Source: Parapedobacter indicus (GTDB lineage Bacteria; Bacteroidota; Bacteroidia; Sphingobacteriales; Sphingobacteriaceae). From it: 64,000 nucleotides of DNA. The translations under genes were made by a program, and so were the position numbers. Below are positions 45,634 to 54,752 of the stretch, piece after piece (position 1 is the first letter of the stretch; each line of letters begins with the position of its first letter). The notes beneath the pieces are model-generated. The model saw nothing but the letters and a program-made list of their open reading frames with translations. It was not told the DNA's origin and ran no database searches. Location: positions 331,838-395,837 of the forward strand of contig NZ_FOQO01000006.1 in the NCBI RefSeq assembly GCF_900113765.1, read 5' to 3'.

Positions 45634-47295
45634 TCACTGTTGCAGGTTTAGCCGGATAGGTAACGTGTAGGCTACCCGCACCGGTTTTCCGTTTTGAATA
45701 GCAGGCAACCATTTTTGACCGTTCTGAAGTACGTGCAATGCAGCGTCACCGGTGCCATATCCGAGGTCTTCTATGAGCTTCATATCCGTTAAGCTACCGT
45801 CCTTCTCGACGATAAAGGACACGAGTACTTTTCCATTCACTCCTGCTTCAATTGCTTGCTGAGGATAATCGTAGTTTCGGGCAATGTACTCCATGAATGC
45901 CTTCATGCCGCCCTGCGGCGCAGGCTGGACTTCAACAGATTGGAACACTTGATTATCGGACACGGGGTCTTTTGGAATAGTTTTAGCTGCGTCGTTTTGT
46001 TTCACCTGCTGCTCCACCTTAGCAGGCTTGGGTTCGGAATGGGACGAGCGATCCGGCAAATAACCGAAGATAATGATCGAAGGGATGGGGGTATATTCCA
46101 CAGGCACTGGTGGAGGCGGTGGCGGCATTTGGTCAGCCGCATTTTCTTTTCCGGAAATACGAAACTCTATGGTTGACAAGTATTTGCCGACCGGAGCCAA
46201 GCTATCTACACGCTTGGATTGCAGAGCGCGCAACACCTGCTCCTGCTGCCCTTCCCATAATTCATTCAGGAACTTGATATGCTCAATATGTCCGTTTTCG
46301 GCCTTTTCAAAAGTAAAAGCCAAGGTTCCCTGTTTTTGATTGCGTATCGCCTCCTGAGCGTAGGAAACATTTTTACCTATTTGTTCGTTAAACAGCGCTA
46401 TGTCGTTAGCCGAAACGACCGATCCACCTACGGTATCCGCCGACGTGGTGTCAACGGATAGCGACGACTGCCCGTTGTCCGACCGCTGCTGATTACAAGC
46501 GATGGAGAAAATTGCCATTGCTCCAATGAGTGGTAATAACAGGGCATAGCGAAACAAATTGCGTTTATGTGATTTGTCCCGCAACAGCATAGTGACACGG
46601 CTTTTCAACCAATGTTTACTCGAAAACGTGTGGACAAGAGCCATGCGTTCTACGCCCATAGCCCTGGCTACCAACAGCTCAGCATACGCCAGCTCATCGC
46701 CCGCTGCCGTCTTGCCATCCGCGATGTATTCATGTTGCAGCCGGAGTGCCTGCTCGTAGTAATAAACAACCGGATTGAACCAGTTGAACACTTTGACGAG
46801 CTGAATCAAAATAAGATCTGCACTGTGCCATTCCCTGGCATGCACCCGCTCATGTGCTTCGATCTGTTTGTGTCCAGCCAAGCTGCTGTCAACGCGTATC
46901 GCACCGAAGAAGGAAAAAGCAGATCCCGCCCGCGCTATGCGCAACCGGCGAAACGTCCGCACCATGCGCAGCAAAAAATACAGGAACGACACGGCACAGC
47001 CAATCGCGTAGATTGATAGCAATAGATTTTTCCACCCAAAGGAGGCAGGTTGTGATACATCAACCGTATCGCCCTGTACCACGACCGTCGCTTCCGAACC
47101 GATTAGGTATTGTGGATAGGCTGCCGGATAGGCATACCAGGCAGAGATATCCACTGCTGGCAGCATAAATGCCAAGGCCAATCCGGCAAGCAGGTAAATG
47201 CGGTTCCACCGGAAAAAAGTCTGCTTACGCAATGCCACCCAATAAAAGGCAAAAAAGCCGGCTACGTAAAAATTGGCTAGGATTAAATAAAACAT
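45634..47295 (-). CDS. BlaR1-like M56 metalloprotease with TonB C-terminal domain
   Basis: A 553-residue membrane sensor. Four hydrophobic segments and an M56 peptidase domain with the zinc motif HERVH (148-152) and a second-ligand region LQHEYIADGK (187-195) form the N-terminal half. A further membrane helix follows near 258-275, then a periplasmic region and a C-terminal TonB-type domain (about 465-553: NGKVLVSFIVEKDGSLTDMK). There is no penicillin-binding sensor domain, so beta-lactam sensing is unlikely. It starts two bases after blaI, and by family logic cleaves or inactivates it. Confidence 0.9.
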   Translation of the reverse strand: MFYLILANFYVAGFFAFYWVALRKQTFFRWNRIYLLAGLALAFMLPAVDISAWYAYPAAYPQYLIGSEATVVVQGDTVDVSQPASFGWKNLLLSIYAIGCAVSFLYFLLRMVRTFRRLRIARAGSAFSFFGAIRVDSSLAGHKQIEAHERVHAREWHSADLILIQLVKVFNWFNPVVYYYEQALRLQHEYIADGKTAAGDELAYAELLVARAMGVERMALVHTFSSKHWLKSRVTMLLRDKSHKRNLFRYALLLPLIGAMAIFSIACNQQRSDNGQSSLSVDTTSADTVGGSVVSANDIALFNEQIGKNVSYAQEAIRNQKQGTLAFTFEKAENGHIEHIKFLNELWEGQQEQVLRALQSKRVDSLAPVGKYLSTIEFRISGKENAADQMPPPPPPVPVEYTPIPSIIIFGYLPDRSSHSEPKPAKVEQQVKQNDAAKTIPKDPVSDNQVFQSVEVQPAPQGGMKAFMEYIARNYDYPQQAIEAGVNGKVLVSFIVEKDGSLTDMKLIEDLGYGTGDAALHVLQNGQKWLPAIQNGKPVRVAYTLPIRLNLQQ

Positions 47296-47297
47296 AA

Positions 47298-47681
47298 CTA
47301 CCTCCTTTTTTTCTGGGTTGCTTCTTCCAGCATTTTCAATAGCTCATCCGCATCCTTGAGGTTGAGCTTTTCCTCTTCCACAAAGAACGACAGCATATTC
47401 CTCGCAGAATTATCGAAATATCCATGCAAAAGTTTGCGGGTTGCAAACGTGCGATATTCTTCTTTTGACACCAGCGGATAATAACGGTGGCTCTTACCAA
47501 AGGCTTCGTGGGCCACAAAGCCTTTCGTTTCCAATATCCGCACAATCGTAGACACGGTGTTGTACGCAGGTTTCGGAGCCGGCAATTTATCGATGATGTC
47601 TTTGACAAATGCCTCACCCAGTTCCCACAATTCCTGCATAATCTGCTCCTCCACACGGGTCAATTCTTTTAATTCCTTCAT
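47298..47681 (-). CDS. BlaI/MecI/CopY-family repressor
   Basis: A 127-residue winged-helix repressor (LTRVEEQIMQELWELGEAFV, then PAYNTVSTIVRILETKGFV as recognition region). The C-terminal helix DADELLKMLEEATQKKRR would dimerise. It is first in an operon with the M56-TonB protease. Two copies of the dyad AACTAA-N4-TTAGTT, 20 bases apart, lie just upstream, as expected for autorepression. Confidence 0.93.
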   Translation of the reverse strand: MKELKELTRVEEQIMQELWELGEAFVKDIIDKLPAPKPAYNTVSTIVRILETKGFVAHEAFGKSHRYYPLVSKEEYRTFATRKLLHGYFDNSARNMLSFFVEEEKLNLKDADELLKMLEEATQKKRR

Positions 47682-47727
47682 AGCGATCAGTTAAATAAGC
47701 ATCCGACATTTTACCATACAAACATAA

Positions 47728-47763
47728 AACTAATTATTTAGTTTTAAAATTAAAAAATTAGTT
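47728..47763. promoter_or_regulatory. Twin candidate BlaI operators
   Basis: AACTAA-TTAT-TTAGTT (47728-47743) is a perfect dyad. AATTAA-AAAA-TTAGTT (47748-47763) matches it at 11 of 12 arm bases. The two sites are offset by exactly 20 bases, about two helical turns on one face. They lie 46-82 bases upstream of the repressor start and about 100 bases from the divergent bshA, so bshA may be affected too. Confidence 0.7.
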
Positions 47764-47866
47764 TTCGTTCGGAAGACCTTAGAATATCCCAATCTTTTTA
47801 CGTTTACATGAACATCCTGTCGGAAAATTTATCCGTATTTTGCACCCGACTAATAGAAGGGAGCCC

Positions 47867-48994
47867 ATGAAGATAGGCATCGTATGTTATCCCACCTTCG
47901 GTGGAAGCGGCGTAGTAGCAACTGAGTTAGGCAAGGCGCTGGCAGCCAATGGACATCAGATCCATTTTATTACCTACAGCCAACCCGCCCGGTTGGATTT
48001 TTTTTCGGAGAACCTCTACTACCACGAGGTGACCATATCCAAATATCCGTTGTTCGATTTTCCGCCTTATGAATTGGCATTGGCGAGCAAACTGGTGGAT
48101 GTGGTCCGGTTTGAAAAGTTGGATGTATTGCATGTGCATTATGCCATCCCTCATGCTTCCGCAGCATTCATGGCGAAGCAGATATTAGCTACTTACGGCA
48201 TTGACATACCCGTAGTCACGACGCTACATGGCACAGATATCACCCTCGTGGGTAAGGATGCCAGCTACAGTCCCGTTGTCACGTTTTCCATCAATCAGTC
48301 GGACGGTGTGACGGCGGTGTCAACTAATTTGAAGGAAGAAACCCTTAACTACTTCGACGTGAAGCGGGAAATCCGGGTGATCCCAAACTTTGTTGACCTC
48401 AGCCGTTTCAGTCTAAAGCCCCGGCAACACTTTAAACAGGCTATCGCGCCGGGCGACGAGCGCATCCTCGTGCATACATCCAATTTCCGGAAGGTGAAGC
48501 GCACCACGGATGTCATTCAGATCTTTAAAAAGGTGCAGGAGAAAATTCCCAGCAAATTGCTGATGGTGGGTGACGGACCCGAACGTACCCACGCGGAGAA
48601 ACTTTCGCGTGAGCTGGGCGTTGACAAGGATATCCGTTTCCTCGGTAAGCAGGACGCTATCGAGGAAATTTTGTCCGTATCCGATTTATTCATCATTCCT
48701 TCCGGTTCGGAAAGTTTCGGTCTTGCTGCATTGGAGGCTATGGCGTGCAAAGTACCGGTTATCTCCTCTAATACGGGAGGATTACCCGAATTAAATATTG
48801 ATGGGGTAACGGGTTATCTAAGCGACGTGGGGGATGTGGATGCGATGGCTATTAATGCCATCCACATCCTGGAAGACTCTGCTCGTCTGGAACAATTCAA
48901 GGAAGCTGCCTTGAAACGGGCTAAAGATTTCCAACTGGCTAATATCATGCCTTTGTATGAACAGTATTACCAAGAGGTGATATCGGGTAGTTAA
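47867..48994 (+). CDS. bshA: N-acetyl-alpha-D-glucosaminyl L-malate synthase
   Basis: First enzyme of bacillithiol synthesis, a GT4 glycosyltransferase joining UDP-GlcNAc to L-malate. The 375-residue protein starts [20 protein letters not shown], the BshA signature, with [16 protein letters not shown] and the GT4 EX7E region [16 protein letters not shown]. The ATG at 47867 gives the family start; an earlier one would add nine residues. It is divergent from blaI. bshB and bshC lie elsewhere. Confidence 0.95.
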   Translation: MKIGIVCYPTFGGSGVVATELGKALAANGHQIHFITYSQPARLDFFSENLYYHEVTISKYPLFDFPPYELALASKLVDVVRFEKLDVLHVHYAIPHASAAFMAKQILATYGIDIPVVTTLHGTDITLVGKDASYSPVVTFSINQSDGVTAVSTNLKEETLNYFDVKREIRVIPNFVDLSRFSLKPRQHFKQAIAPGDERILVHTSNFRKVKRTTDVIQIFKKVQEKIPSKLLMVGDGPERTHAEKLSRELGVDKDIRFLGKQDAIEEILSVSDLFIIPSGSESFGLAALEAMACKVPVISSNTGGLPELNIDGVTGYLSDVGDVDAMAINAIHILEDSARLEQFKEAALKRAKDFQLANIMPLYEQYYQEVISGS

Positions 48995-49004
48995 AAAAAT
49001 ATTT

Positions 49005-49012
49005 TATCTTTG
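49005..49012 (+). promoter_or_regulatory. -7 promoter box of pyrH
   Basis: TATCTTTG matches TAnnTTTG and ends 34 bases before the pyrH start. No clear -33 element. Confidence 0.45.
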
Positions 49013-49046
49013 GCCGCTGGAAGTCCCTTTCCAAGACGACATTTTT

Positions 49047-49754
49047 ATGAAGTATAAACGCATCCTACTCAAACTTAGCGGCGAAGCCCTTATGGGCGAC
49101 CAACACTACGGCATTGACATCAACCGTGTTACGCAATACGCCAACGATATTAAAGAAATCCACAGCAAAGGCATGGAAGTCGCCATCGTCATCGGTGGCG
49201 GCAATATCTACCGGGGTCTTAGTGCCGAAAAAGCAGGAATGGACCGCGTCCAAGCAGACTATATGGGCATGCTGGCCACTGTCATCAACAGCATGGCGCT
49301 GCAAGATGCCCTCGAAAAGCTGTCTATCAAAACACGCCTGCTCACTGCCATCAAAATGGAGCAGATCTGTGAGCCTTTTATCCGACGGAGAGCCGTACGT
49401 CATCTTGAAAAAGGACGCGTCGTCATTTTTGGTGCCGGTACAGGTAATCCTTATTTTACCACGGATACTGCCGCATCGTTACGCGCTATTGAAATTAACG
49501 CAGACGTAGTACTAAAGGGCACCCGTGTAGACGGTATCTATACAGCCGACCCGCTCAAAGATCCCACGGCTACTCGCTTCGATGAAATTACCTTTCAGGA
49601 TGTTTACAACCGGGGGCTCAGCGTGATGGATATGACGGCCTTTACCCTATGCCAGGAAAATAAACTGCCCATCATCGTTTTTGACATGAACAAGCCGGGA
49701 AACCTTTCGCGGCTCGCAGACGGCGAACCCATTGGAACTTTAGTACGAGAATAA
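49047..49754 (+). CDS. pyrH: UMP kinase
   Basis: Phosphorylates UMP to UDP; the hexameric bacterial type. The 235 residues include [17 protein letters not shown] at the start, [25 protein letters not shown] and [14 protein letters not shown], all standard. frr follows after 30 bases, the usual bacterial neighbour, but has its own promoter box. Confidence 0.98.
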   Translation: MKYKRILLKLSGEALMGDQHYGIDINRVTQYANDIKEIHSKGMEVAIVIGGGNIYRGLSAEKAGMDRVQADYMGMLATVINSMALQDALEKLSIKTRLLTAIKMEQICEPFIRRRAVRHLEKGRVVIFGAGTGNPYFTTDTAASLRAIEINADVVLKGTRVDGIYTADPLKDPTATRFDEITFQDVYNRGLSVMDMTAFTLCQENKLPIIVFDMNKPGNLSRLADGEPIGTLVRE

Positions 49755-49763
49755 GTATCTTTG
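49732..49763 (+). promoter_or_regulatory. Promoter of frr
   Basis: TTGG (49732-49735), 20 bases, TATCTTTG (49756-49763) fits the Bacteroidota -33/-7 pattern and ends 21 bases before the frr start. It overlaps the end of pyrH. Confidence 0.55.
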
Positions 49764-49784
49764 ACCAAACCATAACGCATAACC

Positions 49785-50348
49785 ATGGACGAACTCATAT
49801 CCCTACAACTGGAAGACACCGCCGGGCAAATGAAAAAAGCAGTGGCACACACTGAATCCGAACTTACTAAGATCCGTGCGGGCAAAGCCTTGCCTTCCAT
49901 GCTCGATGGCATTCACGTAGACTACTACGGCACCGCGACTCCCCTTTCCCAAGTAAGCAACATCAATACGCCCGATGCGCGTACCTTGGTGATACAACCT
50001 TGGGAGAAAACAATGTTGTCACCCATTGAAAAAGCCATCCTCGAAGCAAATATTGGACTGACTCCCCAAAACGACGGATCAATTATCCGGCTTAATATCC
50101 CACCACTTACGGAAGAGCGCCGCCGGGATTTGGTCAAAAAAGTGAAAGAAGAGGCCGAGAAGGGACGGGTGGCCGTGAGGAATATCCGTAAAGATGCGAA
50201 TGACGTAATCAAAAAGCTAAAAAACGACGGCGTATCAGAGGATGAAATCAAAACCGGTGAAGCCGAAGTTCAGAAGTTGACCGATAAATACATTGTCGAT
50301 GTGGACAAGCTGGCCGAGGCAAAAGAAAAGGATATTATGACGGTATAG
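49785..50348 (+). CDS. frr: Ribosome recycling factor
   Basis: Splits post-termination ribosomes together with EF-G. The 187-residue protein shows KIRAGKALPSMLDGIHVDYY, NIPPLTEERRRDLVKKVK and AVRNIRKDANDVIKKL, the standard RRF blocks. Length normal. A good terminator follows. Confidence 0.98.
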   Translation: MDELISLQLEDTAGQMKKAVAHTESELTKIRAGKALPSMLDGIHVDYYGTATPLSQVSNINTPDARTLVIQPWEKTMLSPIEKAILEANIGLTPQNDGSIIRLNIPPLTEERRRDLVKKVKEEAEKGRVAVRNIRKDANDVIKKLKNDGVSEDEIKTGEAEVQKLTDKYIVDVDKLAEAKEKDIMTV

Positions 50349-50372
50349 TATTAATATACTGATAAATAGATA

Positions 50373-50398
50373 AGCCACCTGTACGAGTGGCTTTTTTT
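50373..50398 (+). terminator. Rho-independent terminator after frr
   Basis: AGCCAC (50373-50378) pairs with GTGGCT (50387-50392) across 8 bases, followed by a run of T. Confidence 0.85.
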
Positions 50399-50409
50399 AG
50401 TTGATTATA

Positions 50410-50425
50410 AACTAAAAATTTAGTT
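50410..50425. promoter_or_regulatory. Candidate BlaI operator upstream of the TPR gene
   Basis: AACTAA-AAAT-TTAGTT is a perfect copy of the dyad found upstream of blaI (47728-47743), 37 bases before the TPR gene start. The same 12 arm bases in two promoters 2.7 kb apart argue for a shared repressor. Confidence 0.65.
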
Positions 50426-50461
50426 ATATTGCATCTATAAATTTATATAAGTTGAGAAATT

Positions 50462-51616
50462 ATGAATTACATCGTACTGATTTCCTTTTTCTGCAGTTGC
50501 ATTCTATCGGTGTTTGCCCAAGACCACGCTCCGGACAATGGCCGGTTACTCGAATTCTATCAAGCCCAGAAATACGAGGAAGCCGCCACATACCTTCAGG
50601 GTTTGTATCCCGATCCGATTACCGATCCCTCCGTGCTCAACCGCCTCGCTTATTGTTATCGCATGTCAGGAAACCACCAGCAAGCCGAACGATATTATCT
50701 GCAGCTATATGCACTTGACAGCCTGAATATAGCTACGTTGTCAAACCTTGCCGCAGTGAGGGCACAACGAGGCTTGTTACGTTCCGCGGCGGATTACTAC
50801 CGAAAATTAACTGCCATAGATAGTAATTATGTACAGGCACTGACTGCATTATCGACCCTCATGAGCCGGATGGGCAAAGCCGATTCTGCTTTCTTATATC
50901 TCAAGCGAGCAAATCAGTTGCAGCCCACCAACGGCGACATCGCTTTTGACTTCGCACAGCTATGCATGGGGCTTCGCAATGACGTCGGATACCTGAGCGC
51001 AGACAGCATATTGCAGATAGCGCTGCACACCGATCCAGAAAATGGTTTGTTACTATTGGCCAAAGCGCAAGCAGCTGATAAATTAGGTAACTACAAAGAA
51101 GTGGTACAACGTTGTGAAAAGCTGAGCAAACAAGGTGAAGAAACGCTACAGGTCCTGATATTACTGGCCAAAGGGTACTTTCTTACCGATGACTTCGCCC
51201 GCTGCAAAAACACTTACGAAAAAGCATTGGACCAATACAGTGGAATTCCGGAACTCGACTACTACTACCTTGCTATGGCTTACAAGGCATTGAAAGAATA
51301 CCAAGCGGGACTTGAATGCATGGATAAGGTACTCGAACTTGCTATCTCACCCAATACCGCACTGTATTATGGCCGCAAGGCCGACTTACACGATCTCGCA
51401 AACCAACCATCTGCCGCGGCTGCCGCATATCTGCGGAGCTTCCAATTCGAAAAGATTCCGCTACATTATTACAGTCTGGCGGTATTGTATGACAAAAAAC
51501 TCAACAATCCGAACAACGCCCTTCGCTACTATCAAATCTACCTTCAACAGAAACCCGGAGCAACCGAAAAAATCTATGTGGATTACGTTGAACAACGAAT
51601 TAAAGCGCTTCAATAA
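50462..51616 (+). CDS. Secreted TPR-repeat protein
   Basis: A 384-residue protein with an N-terminal signal peptide (MNYIVLISFFCSCILSVFAQ) and a body of about eight tetratricopeptide hairpins (for example LNRLAYCYRMSGNHQQAERYY, LSTLMSRMGKADSAFLYLKR read in part). Probably periplasmic or outer-membrane associated. Function unknown. A perfect BlaI-type dyad in its promoter suggests that it is controlled with the blaI/M56-TonB pair and so may be the effector of that sensor. Confidence 0.82.
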   Translation: MNYIVLISFFCSCILSVFAQDHAPDNGRLLEFYQAQKYEEAATYLQGLYPDPITDPSVLNRLAYCYRMSGNHQQAERYYLQLYALDSLNIATLSNLAAVRAQRGLLRSAADYYRKLTAIDSNYVQALTALSTLMSRMGKADSAFLYLKRANQLQPTNGDIAFDFAQLCMGLRNDVGYLSADSILQIALHTDPENGLLLLAKAQAADKLGNYKEVVQRCEKLSKQGEETLQVLILLAKGYFLTDDFARCKNTYEKALDQYSGIPELDYYYLAMAYKALKEYQAGLECMDKVLELAISPNTALYYGRKADLHDLANQPSAAAAAYLRSFQFEKIPLHYYSLAVLYDKKLNNPNNALRYYQIYLQQKPGATEKIYVDYVEQRIKALQ

Positions 51617-51684
51617 ATTGAACGACAATGTAACGTTGTCATCAACCCTGGGAACACCCGACGGATTGCTAGTCGTCTCTTCCG

Positions 51685-52677
51685 TTAGGCCCTGCGGTAA
51701 TTGATTAAGCATTTAATCACGATTTTCCCCATCTCTTTCACGGTGGTTCCACTCATATACATTCTGGTTGCTAAATAAGCTTGCATTAAAGCGGCTTTCG
51801 GCTGACCATGCTCATGGTATATTCTGTGAGACAATGCAGCAAAATATGCGGCAAAGTTCTTAGATGCTTCATTCCGCAATTTCCGCCTTTTATTTTCCGG
51901 CAGGTAATTGCTGATGATATTGATAACCTTTTGGATATCTTTAACATTCTTTCCAGAAAGAATCGAGTTTGTTGTGATGTTGGTGGTATGTATTCGATAA
52001 TGTGCCAAAAGTTTCGGCGAATAGGCTACCGAATAATGTGAAGCGATACGCACCCACATTTCCCAATCTTCACCATAATGTACCCCAAAAAAACTACCCA
52101 GATGTTCGTATACTTCTCGTTTCACGACGATGGCGGGAGGCTGTATTAGATTTTTACAGGCAATTTTGTCCAGCCAATTAGCTACTATCCCACTTGCCTT
52201 TTGCAGCACTTCGGTAGTATCAACCTGTCGGCTGTTCTGGTCTATGAAATCGTAATTTGAAAAGCAAGCTCCCACCTGAGGATATTCATTGTAAAGGCGC
52301 TCCATTTCAGCATAAAAGCCGGGAGATATTTTGTCATCACCATGTAAAATATGCACATATTTTCCTCGTGCCTTATTGATACAGGACTCAAAATTTCGGA
52401 GGCTACCACCATTTTTATCTTTTTTGAAATAATCTATGCGTCCGTTGCCAACGGTTTGTACTAATTCCGCTACATTCCCATCCGTACTGCAGTCGTCTAT
52501 AACCATAATCTGCATAACCTCTTCGGGAAAAGCCTGCTGTAAAACGCTCTCCAACGTCTCCCGTAAGTAATTGATACAATTATAAACGGGTATCATCACC
52601 GACCAAATTATGCGGGAATCAGCGTCTGATAACGGATTGATTATCGGTGGAGTCTGTGGTGTTCTTTCTATATCCAT
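51685..52677 (-). CDS. Family 2 glycosyltransferase
   Basis: A 330-residue GT-A enzyme with WSVMIPVYNCINYLRETLES (residues about 30-49), MVIDDCSTDG, and the DxD-type motif in VHILHGDDKISPG. The C-terminal third is helical with no clear membrane segment. It is the last gene of a four-gene minus-strand set for surface polysaccharide assembly and export, two bases after the double-domain transferase. Confidence 0.9.
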   Translation of the reverse strand: MDIERTPQTPPIINPLSDADSRIIWSVMIPVYNCINYLRETLESVLQQAFPEEVMQIMVIDDCSTDGNVAELVQTVGNGRIDYFKKDKNGGSLRNFESCINKARGKYVHILHGDDKISPGFYAEMERLYNEYPQVGACFSNYDFIDQNSRQVDTTEVLQKASGIVANWLDKIACKNLIQPPAIVVKREVYEHLGSFFGVHYGEDWEMWVRIASHYSVAYSPKLLAHYRIHTTNITTNSILSGKNVKDIQKVINIISNYLPENKRRKLRNEASKNFAAYFAALSHRIYHEHGQPKAALMQAYLATRMYMSGTTVKEMGKIVIKCLINYRRA

Positions 52678-52679
52678 GA

Positions 52680-54740
52680 TCAGTCTTCTAATAATTGGTT
52701 AGCATTCATAAAATACGCATCCCAATTTTTGACTCCCTCATCAAAGGCATTACGCTCTTCGGGTGTATATAAAAAAGGCTGTTGCTTAGCTAACACCTTT
52801 TGCACCTGTTTCCTCATCATTGCAATGTCGCTGCTGATACTGTTGCCATGCACGCGGTAAGCCGCAATCTTTTGCTTATGCGAAAAAGCAGGCAAATTTC
52901 TACTGATGCGCAGATTTAAATCGTAATCTTCACATCCAATTAATCTTGAATCGAAATAGAAGTCGAAAAATAACTCTCTACGATACATCGTATTTGACTG
53001 CATACCGATAAAATTACCCATCAACAAGCCGCGATAAAACCCTTCCCGGTGCTGCTTTAAGTCCGGCTGATCGGCGAGCAATTCACCCTCATTCCCCACC
53101 CGGTCGAATCCACCTGCTACCAAAGCCACTTCGGGGAATTCATTAAAATAATGAAGTTGCAACTCTAGGGCATTAGCATATAGCCAATCATCGGCATCTA
53201 AAAACAGCACATAAGCTCCTTTACTATATAGTAAGCCGGTATTACGGGCCATGGAAACTCCAACACGCTTGGTATGAATACACTGAACATCCGGGTAAGA
53301 TGCACATACCGCAACGGTATTATCTTCCGAACCATCGTTAACCACAATGATCTCATGGTTTTGGTATGTCTGTTTTTTTACACTCGCGATGGCATCCGCT
53401 AAATAATGCCCGTAGTTATAACACGTGATAACAACAGTAACCAACGCAGAATCAGCTTGGTTCGAAGCGGTAACCTCATTTGGCAATGCGAATAAGGGTG
53501 CATCCCGGTTAACCGAATTTCTTTGGTAAAATTTCCAACCCGCTATGCATCCTTTTATCTCAGTAATCAGAAAACGTAAATGATGGAACTTACCTGTTTT
53601 CACAAACGATATAATGCGACGTAAGTACCATTCCGGAAGATGCTTCTTAATCCGCCTAATGTCACCGATGTGCGCATATTTTTCATATTGCACGAGCAAC
53701 GCGCTGACGTGACCTTTCATGTAAAAGAACAACTGACGCTTAAGTTCAGCCATCGACTTCCGATGTTGATGGTATACAACCATCTCGGGTGCATAAAAGC
53801 AATTCCAACCCTCTACCATTATCCTGTACCACATTTCAGAATCTCCGCTGCAACCGGACGCTCCCACGTCCAAGCGTTCATCAAATCCCCCTACAACTTT
53901 GAAAACATCTTTCCGAAAGGCCATATTTGCCCCTGCTCCGACATCCCAGGCAGGGGGACTGTCCCCCGCGGCAATGTATTTGTCTACATATGCCTTGTCG
54001 AACGTACGGGGTAGGTATCCTTTGTTGAATCCCCAGTCCCGTTCAAATAGATATTGTGCTTTGGTCGAAATTTCCAACGGTATCGTCAATCCTGTCAATG
54101 CCATAGTCAGCGGATTCTCAAACCCTTCCTTGATCCGGGTAATCCAATTTACATCGACTACCACGTCATCATCCGTGAACGCGACGATGGCATTGCTAGC
54201 GTACTTAATACCGGTGTTTCTGGCAATATCCAGTCCCTTTCGGTCCTCTCGGACGTAAGCGACATCGCCGAATGCAGTTACCACCTGCTGCGTTTCGTCT
54301 GTATCCGAGGCATTGTCAACAACTAACAACTCGAAGTTTTGGTCGTTGCATAGTTTAAGCTGTTTGATGCATTTTTTAAGTTCGTTAGGTCTGTTGCGCG
54401 TACAGATAACTACGGTTATGGTTTGGGTAATAGCCCGGGGGAGTGTCAAATTTGCCAACAGGTAACTCAACGTACCGGATGAAAAGTCATCTTCGAACAG
54501 ACTTTCCTCCCAGTTACAATCATCTGCTGCCCCAACCATCCCAAGGTAATGGGTAAGTGCGGGTGATAGCGCGGTAACAATCGCCTTCGCAAAATCCAGT
54601 TGATTTAGATCGGCCTCATACCAAATATGCCCTAGTGGATATTGGTTATACCAAAACACCAGGTAATGTTTTCCAACCGGAGGTGTTAGGGTTCTAACCT
54701 CGCTCAATTGGACATGTCGTATCGTATAAGGTGTAAACAT
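52680..54740 (-). CDS. Two-domain glycosyltransferase
   Basis: A 686-residue protein with two GT2 catalytic domains. The first (about 105-340) has TITVVICTRNRPNELKKCIK and AFTDDDVVVDVNW; the second (about 430-680) has TVVITCYNYGHYLADAI, VNDGSEDNTVAVC and LFLDADDWLYANAL. An N-terminal segment of about 100 residues is unique. Such double enzymes can add alternating sugars in one polymer repeat. It lies 12 bases after the ABC ATPase gene. Confidence 0.9.
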   Translation of the reverse strand: MFTPYTIRHVQLSEVRTLTPPVGKHYLVFWYNQYPLGHIWYEADLNQLDFAKAIVTALSPALTHYLGMVGAADDCNWEESLFEDDFSSGTLSYLLANLTLPRAITQTITVVICTRNRPNELKKCIKQLKLCNDQNFELLVVDNASDTDETQQVVTAFGDVAYVREDRKGLDIARNTGIKYASNAIVAFTDDDVVVDVNWITRIKEGFENPLTMALTGLTIPLEISTKAQYLFERDWGFNKGYLPRTFDKAYVDKYIAAGDSPPAWDVGAGANMAFRKDVFKVVGGFDERLDVGASGCSGDSEMWYRIMVEGWNCFYAPEMVVYHQHRKSMAELKRQLFFYMKGHVSALLVQYEKYAHIGDIRRIKKHLPEWYLRRIISFVKTGKFHHLRFLITEIKGCIAGWKFYQRNSVNRDAPLFALPNEVTASNQADSALVTVVITCYNYGHYLADAIASVKKQTYQNHEIIVVNDGSEDNTVAVCASYPDVQCIHTKRVGVSMARNTGLLYSKGAYVLFLDADDWLYANALELQLHYFNEFPEVALVAGGFDRVGNEGELLADQPDLKQHREGFYRGLLMGNFIGMQSNTMYRRELFFDFYFDSRLIGCEDYDLNLRISRNLPAFSHKQKIAAYRVHGNSISSDIAMMRKQVQKVLAKQQPFLYTPEERNAFDEGVKNWDAYFMNANQLLED

Positions 54741-54752
54741 GGTTGATAGATG

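Noticed and set aside
51617..51684. Short inverted repeat GACAA...TTGTC as a terminator between the TPR and glycosyltransferase genes
   Set aside because: Only five pairs and no T-run on either strand.
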